Positions 1 through 7,068 of a DNA stretch of 64,000 nucleotides are shown one piece after another (position 1 is the stretch's first letter; each line of letters begins with the position of its first letter). A program made the position numbers and the translations under genes. The stretch covers positions 1 to 64,000 of the forward strand of contig JBQTHV010000172.1 in the NCBI GenBank assembly GCA_052389555.1, given 5' to 3'. Source of the DNA: JABFSM01 sp052389555. GTDB taxonomy: Bacteria > Gemmatimonadota > Gemmatimonadetes > Gemmatimonadales > GWC2-71-9. The notes beneath the pieces are model-generated. The model worked only from the letters and a program-made list of their open reading frames with translations. It had not been told where the DNA came from and did no database searches.

Positions 1-583
1 CGTAGGTCGCGTAGTTCTCCGCCGGAAGCCGCAGCACTGTCTCGTTCTGGAAGATGAAGTCGCCCAGACTGTAGAAGATCGGCTTGCCGCGATAGACCTC
101 GATGCCCCGAAGCACGTGGGGACCGTGCCCACGAAGAGGTCCGCTCCCGCATCGATCATCGCGCGGGCGAAGGTAGTGAGGAACTCGGCCGGCTCGCTGT
201 TCTGCTGGCCGGTTTCGTGGGCGTGGATCGTAACCAGTACGAGATCGGCAAGCTGGGCCGCGTTGCGTACCACCGCCGCGATCTCCGCGACGTCGGTCGA
301 GTCCGGCGCCGAGTTCCGGCTCGGCCCGCATGTAGGTACCGCCGCTCTGGTGCATGGGCCACGGCTCGAAGTCGTGGAACAGCATCTCGACGTTGGTAAA
401 GGCGGCATCGGCCCGCCGGATCAGCTCGATCAGGCCGGTGAATTCAGGCTCCTGGTAGACCGAAAGCCTGCGGGTTATGATGGCGTCGCCGGTGAGCGCG
501 AAGGTGAACTGCCGCTGCGCCGCCGCGGCCGTCGGTGTCGCGAGCGTGAGTCCGAAGGCCAGCCGGAACCAGGCTCTGATCAT
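1..583 (-). pseudogene. CapA-family (PGA_cap) metallophosphatase-like gene, decayed, runs off left edge
   Basis: Reading from the ATG at 583, the first ~95 codons encode a signal peptide (MIRAWFRLAFGLTLA) and the start of a PGA_cap domain: ALTGDAIITRRLSVY, ADAAFTNVEMLFHDFEPWP, GGTYMRAEPEL. The frame is then lost. The family sequence resumes in another frame near 300 (VAEIAAVVRNAAQLADLVL, then HAHETGQQNSEP). It returns to the first frame near 121 (GPHVLRGIEVYRGKPIFYS, LGDFIFQNE). The long middle of the family domain is absent between the two blocks. A single missing G near 121 would explain the second shift. CapA-like proteins are membrane or secreted calcineurin-fold enzymes linked to polyglutamate or capsule. 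This copy looks dead unless the assembly is wrong. Confidence 0.7.
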
Positions 584-591
584 ACGAGGTT

Positions 592-1743
592 TCAAGGGCT
601 CGCGACCCCGGGGCAGCGAGTTTCGCAACGGGCCCGGATAACCCGGTCGACGAACCCGAAATATTGATCGCGAGTCACGCTCCGCTGCCGGCCCGGCACG
701 GTCTTGTGGGCGATCACCATGTCGAGCTTCGGGATCACCGTGATGAACTGGCCCACCGCGCCGATGCCGGTGTAGGCGCCTTCCCACGGTCCCGTCGCCA
801 TCGGTCCATCAAAGACCCACCACAAATATCCGTATCCCAGCCGGCCGCCGCGTATTCGCTCGGGGTTCATCTCGTTCCAGCGGGTTACCGGTTTCGTGAT
901 GCGGCCGACCCAATCGGCGGGAACCACCTGGCGGCCGTTCCATCTTCCACCGCGCAGGATCAAGAGCCCGATCCGGGCCATGTCGCGGGTCGAGAGCCAC
1001 ATGTGATACGCCAGGTGCTTCGACTGGGTGGTGTCGCCCGACTTCCGCTGCATCGCCCGATTGAAATCTTCCATCGCAATGGGCCGGGCAAGGTCGCTTT
1101 CCAGCGCGTCGTAGATGTTGCGGCCGGTCTCCTGCTCGAAGATGGTGCCCAGCGCGTTGAAGTCCCAGTTGCTGTAGAGGAAGTACGTGCCGTGGCCCTG
1201 CGATCCCCGGGGGGGAGCGTCGGCCAGGTTGTCGCCGGCGTTCGAGGCCGGATGGTACACCCCCGACCGGGCTCCGAGGAGATCGGCGATGGTCGCCTCT
1301 TTTTCCTGGTCGCTCAGACCGCCGCGGTCGTCGATTCCTAACTCACGCAGAGTCTTATCGAGCCGGACTTGGCCACGAGCCACATAGTTGCCGTACAGCA
1401 TGGCAAGGACGCTCTTCCGAACCGACGCGAGATAACTCATGGTATCGAGGTCCCCATAGCTCAGGAGGATGCGGCCGCCGACGGCCACCAGAGCGGCAGC
1501 AGTGTGGAGGGTGCCGAGATACGCGGCCGCTGAATCGAGACCGGGACGGGAGTAGCCCGAGCTTTCCGGGACCGCGATCCGCCCCCAGGTTGTGCCGGGA
1601 TAGACGGATGGAGTGACGACGAGCGGGGTGACGGCATCCGGGCCGGTCCGGCTCGCCCCTCCGCAGGAGAAGAGCCCGGTGGCCAACCCGAAGAGCAGGG
1701 AGCGGGCCGCGCGATGGGGCCGCGCCATGAGGCGGGCGGACAC
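592..1743 (-). CDS. Serine hydrolase lipoprotein, class C beta-lactamase/PBP fold
   Basis: 383 residues. The N-terminus is a lipoprotein signal (LLFGLATGLFSC, Cys27), so the protein is probably anchored on the outer face of a membrane. The beta-lactamase family (PF00144) catalytic set is visible: SVRK at 107-110 (nucleophile Ser107, general base Lys110), YSN at 190-192, and HKT near the C-terminus in place of KTG. Members act as DD-peptidases, esterases or amidases, and the substrate cannot be told from sequence. Met7 is an alternative start with a more ordinary signal-peptide length. It is divergent from the propeller gene at 1845 across a palindromic spacer and lies just upstream of the decayed CapA gene. 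Confidence 0.85.
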   Translation of the reverse strand: MSARLMARPHRAARSLLFGLATGLFSCGGASRTGPDAVTPLVVTPSVYPGTTWGRIAVPESSGYSRPGLDSAAAYLGTLHTAAALVAVGGRILLSYGDLDTMSYLASVRKSVLAMLYGNYVARGQVRLDKTLRELGIDDRGGLSDQEKEATIADLLGARSGVYHPASNAGDNLADAPPRGSQGHGTYFLYSNWDFNALGTIFEQETGRNIYDALESDLARPIAMEDFNRAMQRKSGDTTQSKHLAYHMWLSTRDMARIGLLILRGGRWNGRQVVPADWVGRITKPVTRWNEMNPERIRGGRLGYGYLWWVFDGPMATGPWEGAYTGIGAVGQFITVIPKLDMVIAHKTVPGRQRSVTRDQYFGFVDRVIRARCETRCPGVASP

Positions 1744-1758
1744 GGGAGTCGGAGTCCT

Positions 1759-1788
1759 GGGTAAGATACGATCGAGTGTACCTTACCC
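1759..1788. promoter_or_regulatory. Imperfect 30-bp palindrome in a divergent promoter region
   Basis: GGGTAAG and CTTACCC close an imperfect 15+15 palindrome, with about 12 of 15 positions pairing, in the 101-bp gap between two divergent lipoprotein genes. Its size and place fit an operator for a dimeric repressor shared by both promoters. The regulator is unknown. Confidence 0.4.
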
Positions 1789-1844
1789 TTCCCCCCGACG
1801 CCAGATAGCGGCGAGTCGGGCCTGAACCGCTAGGACCCGCTATA

Positions 1845-3059
1845 ATGCGCCGATTCTGCCCGATTCTGGGCGCCACGCTCGCTGGGCTCGTTGGGTGCGA
1901 CACCGGATCCCCAAGGCTGGGCATTCCAACCACGGACACACTTCCCGGCGGGATTGTGCGGGTTACCAGTCCCGCCCCCACGGCCTGGACCGGCGAGCAG
2001 GGCTGGCGGTTCGTCGAAGACCTCCGGATCAACCCGCCCGATGGTGCCCCGGGCGAGCTCATCAATCCTCAGAGCGTGGCTGTCGATGAAGCGGGTCGGA
2101 TCTACGTAGCCGACCAGCGGCCGGCGGTCATCAAGGTGTTCGATGCCGAGGGGCGCTTCGTCCGCACCATCGGTCGCGACGGCGAGGGGCCGGGCGAGTT
2201 CCGCGTCGCGTACATCGCGGCTGGGTTCGGCAGCCTGGTCGTCCACGATCCGCGGCTCGCCCGCACCTCGGCCTTCGATACCGCCGGCGCCTACCTGCGA
2301 AGCTGGCGATCGGCCTGCTGCGTGTGGTCGCGCATTATCCTCGACCAGGCGCAGCGGATCTGGATCCCGGTCTCCATGGACGCGGCAGGAACCGGGTCCC
2401 GCGCGAGCCATCTGCGATTCACCCTCGACGGGAGCATCATCGACACGGTCTTCATGCCGCTTCGAGAGGAAGGCAAAGGGTGGGAGATCAAAATCGAATC
2501 GGGCAATACCCGGCGGACCTTCGGCACGACCGTTCCGCTGCTTGCCCGCCTCGAATCGACCGTGTCGCCCCAGGGCTTGGTGGTACACGGATGGAGCGGG
2601 GCCTACGAGCTTGCTTCGGGGCCGAATGGTCTCGATACGCTGAGGATCGTGCGGCGGGCGTGGACTGCAGGACCAATCACGGAGGCTCGCAAGCGTCAGA
2701 TCGTCGAGGAGATGATTCAGAACTCGCGAACGTGGATGCAAGGCGTCGATACCGCCGATATGCGGCGCGCCTTCCGGCTGGAGGACATCCCATCCACGGC
2801 GCCGGCGTTCGAGGCGTTGGCCATGGATCTCGAAGGGAACACCTGGGTTCGACTCGGCCCAACCGAATCGGGAGAAGACCGGTACGATGTCTTCGACTCG
2901 ACCGGCGCCTGGCTGGGCGAGACAGTCCTCCGGCTTCGGCGTGCCGGCGGGCCCTACACGGTGTGGGGCAATGGGTGGATCGTCGAGGCGCAGGAAGATG
3001 CCGACGGCCGGCCGGTCATCGTCCGCCTTCGGCGCCAGCTGCGCAGATCCTCGCGGTGA
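1845..3059 (+). CDS. 6-bladed beta-propeller lipoprotein
   Basis: 404 residues with a lipoprotein signal (LGATLAGLVGC, Cys18). Propeller/NHL-like blades are recognisable: PQSVAVDEAGRIYVADQR, IKVFDAEGRFVRTIGRDGE, GPGEF. This is the hallmark of the 6-bladed beta-propeller lipoproteins that are abundant in Bacteroidota and Gemmatimonadota. No catalytic residues are evident, so a binding or scaffold role at the cell surface is likely. A TATAAT at 1841-1846 overlaps the ATG and probably is not the real -10. A second member of the family lies at 18471. Confidence 0.8.
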   Translation: MRRFCPILGATLAGLVGCDTGSPRLGIPTTDTLPGGIVRVTSPAPTAWTGEQGWRFVEDLRINPPDGAPGELINPQSVAVDEAGRIYVADQRPAVIKVFDAEGRFVRTIGRDGEGPGEFRVAYIAAGFGSLVVHDPRLARTSAFDTAGAYLRSWRSACCVWSRIILDQAQRIWIPVSMDAAGTGSRASHLRFTLDGSIIDTVFMPLREEGKGWEIKIESGNTRRTFGTTVPLLARLESTVSPQGLVVHGWSGAYELASGPNGLDTLRIVRRAWTAGPITEARKRQIVEEMIQNSRTWMQGVDTADMRRAFRLEDIPSTAPAFEALAMDLEGNTWVRLGPTESGEDRYDVFDSTGAWLGETVLRLRRAGGPYTVWGNGWIVEAQEDADGRPVIVRLRRQLRRSSR

Positions 3060-3104
3060 CGCTGCCTCGGGATCGTCAGAAAACGGACGCTAGGGAGGCG
3101 CAAC

Positions 3105-3605
3105 GTGTCACAGCGTGATATGCTCATGGAATCCCTCGACCGCGCCTATAATAGCCGTTCCTGGCATGGCACCAATCTTCGCGGCTCCCTTCGTGGACTC
3201 AGCCTCGCGCAAGCCACCTGGCGCCCGGGCCGGGGACGCCACAACATCTGGGAGTTGGTAGTCCACGCCGCCTACTGGAAGTATGTCGTGTGGCGGCGGC
3301 TCACCGGCCGGAAGCGGGGATCCTTTCCCCTCGAGGGATCGAATTGGTTCAGACGCCTGGAGACGAGCCCGAGCGCCGGAAGCAATCGGGAGCGGGCGTG
3401 GAGACAGGATCTCGCCCTATTGGATCAAATGCACGAAGAGCTGCGAAAGGCGGTCGCGCGAATTCCCAACCGGAAGTTGGATCGCCGAGCGCCCGGTCCG
3501 GGTACTTTCTCGAACCTCGCCATGATCCTGGGCGTTGCGGCGCACGATCTCTATCACGCCGGCCAGATCCAGCTCCTCAAGCGGCTCTACGAGGGGAAGA
3601 GGTGA
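3105..3605 (+). CDS. DinB-family protein
   Basis: 166 residues, GTG start with GGGAGG 6 nt upstream. It is a four-helix DinB/YfiT-like fold with the expected histidine triad: one His in NIWELVVHAAYWKY and two in GVAAHDLYHAGQIQ, normally binding a divalent metal. DinB proteins include thiol transferases (bacillithiol and mycothiol dependent) and isomerases, and the specific reaction is unknown. It follows the propeller gene by 45 nt on the same strand. Its TGA stop lies in the left arm of the repeat hairpin at 3599. Confidence 0.85.
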   Translation: MSQRDMLMESLDRAYNSRSWHGTNLRGSLRGLSLAQATWRPGRGRHNIWELVVHAAYWKYVVWRRLTGRKRGSFPLEGSNWFRRLETSPSAGSNRERAWRQDLALLDQMHEELRKAVARIPNRKLDRRAPGPGTFSNLAMILGVAAHDLYHAGQIQLLKRLYEGKR

Positions 3606-3650
3606 GAGGTAAGAGGTGTTGTGACCTCTCACCTCTCACCTCTCACCTTA
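3599..3650. terminator. Hairpin of 7-nt units (GGTGAGA/TCTCACC)
   Basis: The left arm GAGGTGAGAGGTAAGAGGT pairs with a right arm of tandem ACCTCTC units. It separates two convergent genes and holds the TGA of the DinB gene. It probably acts as a bidirectional terminator. It is one of the arrayed hairpins found throughout the window. Confidence 0.7.
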
Positions 3651-3661
3651 TCGTCTTCCGG

Positions 3662-4426
3662 TCAGTCGTCGAACTTGACTTCCTGGAATCCGTTCTTGAG
3701 CTCGGCCTCAAACTCGAGCAGCTCCCCGGTCGCCGCGAAGTCGAACGCTGAGAGATCCAGGACGGTCCCGTCGAACCGTCGGAACCAGACCGAAGGGTCC
3801 AGTTCGATGGTGACCGTTTCGTTGTCCTGATCCACGACCAGCGGCGGGACCAGCGCCTTCTCGATTTCGATCTCGGCATCGAAGAAGACCGTGAACGGAA
3901 CCGGCTGGCCCCCGGTCGGCGTAAAGGTGCCGACCACCACCATGCTCGCCTTTTCGGGCCAGTTGGGGAATGCCGCGCGTGCCGCCGCGGCTACCGCCTC
4001 GATTTCCCCTTCTTCCTCATCGTCGTCATCGAAATCGATGTCCTCGACCTCGAACTCCAGCTCGTGGTAGGTGCCGGCCGGAACCATCGCCGTGACGGCA
4101 ACCAGGTTGTCGCCGTCGAGGGGGAGCCGGACGAAGACCGGCGGCGCCTCGAACTCTTCGCAACCATCGTCCGATCCCTGGCTCTCGCACGCGTCGTCGT
4201 CCGCTTCCAGCTCGAACTCGTTCACGATGAAGCTGATGTCGCTGATGCGGAGCGTCCCGTTGGACCCGGTGATCACCAGATCGTTGCCATTGACGGACCC
4301 GGCCGCCGCGGAGGTACGGAACCGGATCCCGACTCGACTCTGCTCTCCCGGGGCGAGGGGATCATTGCTGCAGGCGCACACCCCGACCAGAAGGAGGAGC
4401 CCTGCCAGAGTGCTCTCGATTTTCAT
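3662..4426 (-). CDS. Acidic hypothetical lipoprotein
   Basis: 254 residues with a lipoprotein signal ending GVCAC (Cys19). The mature part is predicted to be beta-rich and strongly acidic, with runs such as ADDDACESQGSDDGCEEF and DIDFDDDDEEEGE. The two Cys in the first acidic loop could form a disulfide. The domain order (LRISDISFIVNEFELE, then a cost-like strand AGTYHELEFEVEDI) resembles DUF4382-type exported lipoproteins, but I would not assign it. The acidic loops suggest calcium or other cation binding; this is inference. Confidence 0.6.
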   Translation of the reverse strand: MKIESTLAGLLLLVGVCACSNDPLAPGEQSRVGIRFRTSAAAGSVNGNDLVITGSNGTLRISDISFIVNEFELEADDDACESQGSDDGCEEFEAPPVFVRLPLDGDNLVAVTAMVPAGTYHELEFEVEDIDFDDDDEEEGEIEAVAAAARAAFPNWPEKASMVVVGTFTPTGGQPVPFTVFFDAEIEIEKALVPPLVVDQDNETVTIELDPSVWFRRFDGTVLDLSAFDFAATGELLEFEAELKNGFQEVKFDD

Positions 4427-4522
4427 AGCTTACCTCGGCTGTCTCGATTCGATCCAGCGGCGGAACGATAGATCCGCCTTCGGTCATGGAGACGATCGAG
4501 GGTGCCTTGGGGAGACAGGCAG

Positions 4523-5998
4523 CTAATGGCGGGACGGCTCGATATCCACCTGGATCGCGCGCCACTTCCCCTGGCGGAACCGCAGCACGCTCAGGCCGCT
4601 GCGGGTCGCGTGGCCCAGCAGGATCGCGAGCCAGATGTCGGCCGGTCGTAACCCGCGGCTGGCCTCGAGGAGGGTGAGCAGGCCAAGGGGCAGCGCGACC
4701 TGGGAAATGAGGCTGATGACGAGGGGGGAACGGGTGTCTCCGGTGCCCTGCAGGCCGCCGGTGTAGGTGAGCGCGGTCGTCACCAGCAATCCCGAGAGAC
4801 TCAGGAAACGCAGGAGCTGGGTACCGATTCCAACCACCACCGGGTCGGTCATGCCGAAGAGCCCGAGGAGTTGCCCCGGAATGGTGAGAAAGAGCGTGCC
4901 CACCGTGGCCGCGAGGCCGAGCCCGAAGTAGGCCGCCACGTGCACCGACTGGACGGAGCGCTCCGGCTGTTTGGCGCCCAGGTTCTGGCCCGCCACGGCC
5001 GCCGCGGCGCCCATGAGCCCCACCGACGTCCAGGTGATCAGCGAGAACAACTCGGTGTATCCCACGGCATAGGCCGCCTGGGCCTGGGCGCTCTGCTCGA
5101 GCGAACCGATGAACCTGAGCAGCAGCACGCCCGCGACGTTCATCGCGATCCCCTGCACGCCCGCGGGCAGTCCGAACCGAAAGAGGGAGCGGATCACCGC
5201 CCAGTCCGGGCGCTTGTCCATGCCTCGCGGCCAGTGGATCACCATCCGCCCGGTGGTGAGCAGATAGAGCGCGATCCCGCTCACGATCGCGCCCGCGATC
5301 ACCGTCCCGAGCCCGGCGCCCGCGGTGCCCAGCGCCGGAATCGGCCCTAACCCGCGGATCAGGATGACATTCAGGGTGATGTTGAGCGCGGTGAGCAGAA
5401 TGCCGAGCCGCATCGGGGTGCGCGCGTCGCCGGCCGAGCGGAGCGCGGCACTCAGCATGAAGAAGAGCATCATGCCGAAGCTGGCCACCAGCATGATTCG
5501 CAGGTAGGGGAGCGCCTGGGCCTGGACCTCGGGCGTGGCATGCACCAGCCGGAGCAGGGCGGGCGACAGCACCCAGCCGAGCGGGGCAAGGATGATGAGC
5601 GCCATGCCAAGCGAGGCAATGAATGCCTGGTAGACGGTGCGATTCACCTTGTCGGGCTCGTTGGCCCCGGCGAACCGCGCCACCAACACGCTCATCCCCG
5701 TGAACAGCGAGTTCACGAAAATGATCACGACGATGAAGATCTGAATCGAGACCCCGATCGCGGCGTTGGCGGTGTAGCCGACGAAATGGCCCACCATGGC
5801 GTGATCGATCAGGCCCTGCATCCCCCCGATCACGTTCTGGATCATGGTGGGCCAGGCGAGCTTCCAGACCGCCCGCGCGATCGGCCCTTCGACGATGGCG
5901 CGGTCGAAGGGTTTCCCGCCCGGCCGGGGTGGCGGTGGCTCGGCGCTCGGCACTCGGCGCTCGGCGGCGCTCGGCCGCTCGGCGGGGGGTGAGGTCAA
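4523..5998 (-). CDS. MATE-family multidrug/cation exporter
   Basis: 491 residues, with about twelve membrane segments in two six-helix halves typical of MatE (PF01554): KLAWPTMIQNVIGGMQGLID opens the first half and FRFGLPAGVQGIAMN the second. It would export drugs or organic cations in exchange for Na+ or H+. The first ~30 residues (AERPSAAERRVPSAEPPPP) are encoded by CTCGGC-type repeat units at about 5,935-5,995 and are not part of the fold. The true start may be internal. The gene carries the over-represented CCTAACCCG word at 5,346, read as Gly-Leu(TTA)-Gly. Confidence 0.92.
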   Translation of the reverse strand: MTSPPAERPSAAERRVPSAEPPPPRPGGKPFDRAIVEGPIARAVWKLAWPTMIQNVIGGMQGLIDHAMVGHFVGYTANAAIGVSIQIFIVVIIFVNSLFTGMSVLVARFAGANEPDKVNRTVYQAFIASLGMALIILAPLGWVLSPALLRLVHATPEVQAQALPYLRIMLVASFGMMLFFMLSAALRSAGDARTPMRLGILLTALNITLNVILIRGLGPIPALGTAGAGLGTVIAGAIVSGIALYLLTTGRMVIHWPRGMDKRPDWAVIRSLFRFGLPAGVQGIAMNVAGVLLLRFIGSLEQSAQAQAAYAVGYTELFSLITWTSVGLMGAAAAVAGQNLGAKQPERSVQSVHVAAYFGLGLAATVGTLFLTIPGQLLGLFGMTDPVVVGIGTQLLRFLSLSGLLVTTALTYTGGLQGTGDTRSPLVISLISQVALPLGLLTLLEASRGLRPADIWLAILLGHATRSGLSVLRFRQGKWRAIQVDIEPSRH

Positions 5999-6007
5999 GC
6001 GCGCATT

Positions 6008-6490
6008 TTAACCGCGCCGGACGTAGTCGTCGAGCCGGTCGAAGCTTCTGGCCGCCCCATCCCTCATGCCGCTCTCCATGGCACGATCGCGCGCTTCCTT
6101 CGAGGGGTAGCGGATGGTCACGGTCATCCGGGTGCCGCCGTTCTCCTCGGTGAGTACCAACGTGTTTACCGTCTGGGGCCAGTCGCCGCCCCACGCCTCG
6201 GTGTGGACCAGCCGCTCCGGCGGCTTCACTTCCCGATAGGTCCCTCGCATCTCCATCTCGGTACCGTCGGTCCGGCGCCAGGCGTAATGCCAGGCGCCAC
6301 CGGGCCGAAGGTCGATTTCGCAAGTCGGCATGCTCCATCCCTCGGGGCCGAGCATCCAGTGCGGGACGTGGCGGGGATCGGTCCAGGCCTCCCACACCTT
6401 CTGGCGCGGTGCGTCGAACCAGCGGGTAAAAGCGAACTCCCGGTCCGAGGGGGTGCTGAAGGCGGTGGGGTTGGTTCGAGCGGCAGACAT
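6008..6490 (-). CDS. SRPBCC/AHSA1-domain protein
   Basis: 160 residues from the ATG at 6490, chosen because GGAGAG lies 6 nt upstream. A longer reading to 6586 would overlap the regulator gene and has no support. The fold is the START-like AHSA1 domain (FAFTRWFDAPRQKVWEAWTD, then HWMLGPEGWSMP and a C-terminal helix). These proteins bind hydrophobic ligands, and genomically they are usually paired with an ArsR-type repressor, as here (gene at 6528). The ligand is unknown. Confidence 0.85.
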   Translation of the reverse strand: MSAARTNPTAFSTPSDREFAFTRWFDAPRQKVWEAWTDPRHVPHWMLGPEGWSMPTCEIDLRPGGAWHYAWRRTDGTEMEMRGTYREVKPPERLVHTEAWGGDWPQTVNTLVLTEENGGTRMTVTIRYPSKEARDRAMESGMRDGAARSFDRLDDYVRRG

Positions 6491-6527
6491 CAGGCACTCT
6501 CCGATCGGGTGAAGTGGTACGGTGGCA

Positions 6528-6893
6528 CTACCGTCGCCGGCGGCGCGGTCGCTTCTCGCCGTCCCCGAGGTGCTTGAGGTAGGCATCCAGGCGGTCGAGA
6601 CTCGCTTCCCAGAACCGGCGATACCGAGCGACCCACCCGGCGGCCTCCTTGAGGGGACGGGGGTCGAGCCGGCAGGGCCGCCACTGGGCCTCGCGGCCCC
6701 GAGTGATGAGGCCGGCCCGCTCGAGGACCCGGAGGTGCTTGGAGATGGCGGGGAGGCTCATGGCGAACGGGCGGGCCAGCTCGGTGACGGCCGCCTCTCC
6801 CCTGGCCAGGCGGGCCAGGATAGCCCGCCGGGTGGGATCGGCCAGGGCGGCAAAGGTGGCGTCCAGACGGCGGGGCGCGGCAAGCTGAACCAT
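6528..6893 (-). CDS. ArsR-family winged-helix repressor
   Basis: 121 residues. The winged helix is clear: FAALADPTRRAILARLARG, TELARPFAMSLPAISKHLRV (recognition helix) and LERAGLITRGREAQWRPC. It has no metal-binding Cys pair. This is the SdpR-like subtype that partners AHSA1/SRPBCC genes, and it is first in a two-gene operon with the AHSA1 gene 37 nt downstream. The C-terminus is a run of Arg. It is likely autoregulatory through the AT-rich site just upstream. Confidence 0.88.
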   Translation of the reverse strand: MVQLAAPRRLDATFAALADPTRRAILARLARGEAAVTELARPFAMSLPAISKHLRVLERAGLITRGREAQWRPCRLDPRPLKEAAGWVARYRRFWEASLDRLDAYLKHLGDGEKRPRRRRR

Positions 6894-6920
6894 ATGGTTA
6901 AATAACTAATAGGTTAACTA
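6894..6920 (-). promoter_or_regulatory. AT-rich promoter/operator of the ArsR-AHSA1 operon
   Basis: A short AT-rich patch in otherwise GC-rich DNA directly upstream of the repressor ATG. It contains GTTA-AA-TAAC, a second palindrome GTTAAC, and two GGTTAA direct repeats about 16 nt apart. It is a plausible autoregulatory operator overlapping the promoter. The assignment rests on position and symmetry only. Confidence 0.4.
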
Positions 6921-6941
6921 TGATTGCGCAAGAGGCAAGCA

Positions 6942-6964
6942 GTGAGAGGTGAGAGGTGAGAGGT
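6942..6964. repeat. Single-arm GGTGAGA array
   Basis: Three tandem copies of the 7-nt unit GTGAGAG with no matching second arm nearby. It is the same unit as in the hairpins at 3599 and 42934, so it is probably a half-site or decayed hairpin. Confidence 0.6.
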
Positions 6965-6990
6965 CCCATAAACACTACGCTCGGCAGGGT

Positions 6991-7007
6991 GGGTACCGAA
7001 AGTACCC
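6991..7007 (-). terminator. Possible small hairpin downstream of nadE
   Basis: GGGTAC, loop CGAAA, GTACCC: a perfect 6-bp stem about 62 nt past the nadE stop. No U-tract follows, so it is a weak candidate. Confidence 0.25.
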
Positions 7008-7068
7008 GAACCGGATCGTTTCTTCCCCGTCGAGCCGTCCCTGGCCCCTGTTCCCCGGCCTCCGGCCC

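Noticed and set aside
1841..1846. TATAAT as the -10 of the propeller gene
   Set aside because: It overlaps the ATG; transcription would begin inside the signal peptide and no -35 is visible.
5346..5355. CCCTAACCC words as telomere-type repeats
   Set aside because: Copies are single, dispersed inside genes and in both orientations; there is no tandem array or chromosome end.
4362..6497. 711-codon open frame on the minus strand
   Set aside because: It is an out-of-frame reading of the MATE gene and neighbours (Arg/Pro/His-rich), a common effect in GC-rich DNA.
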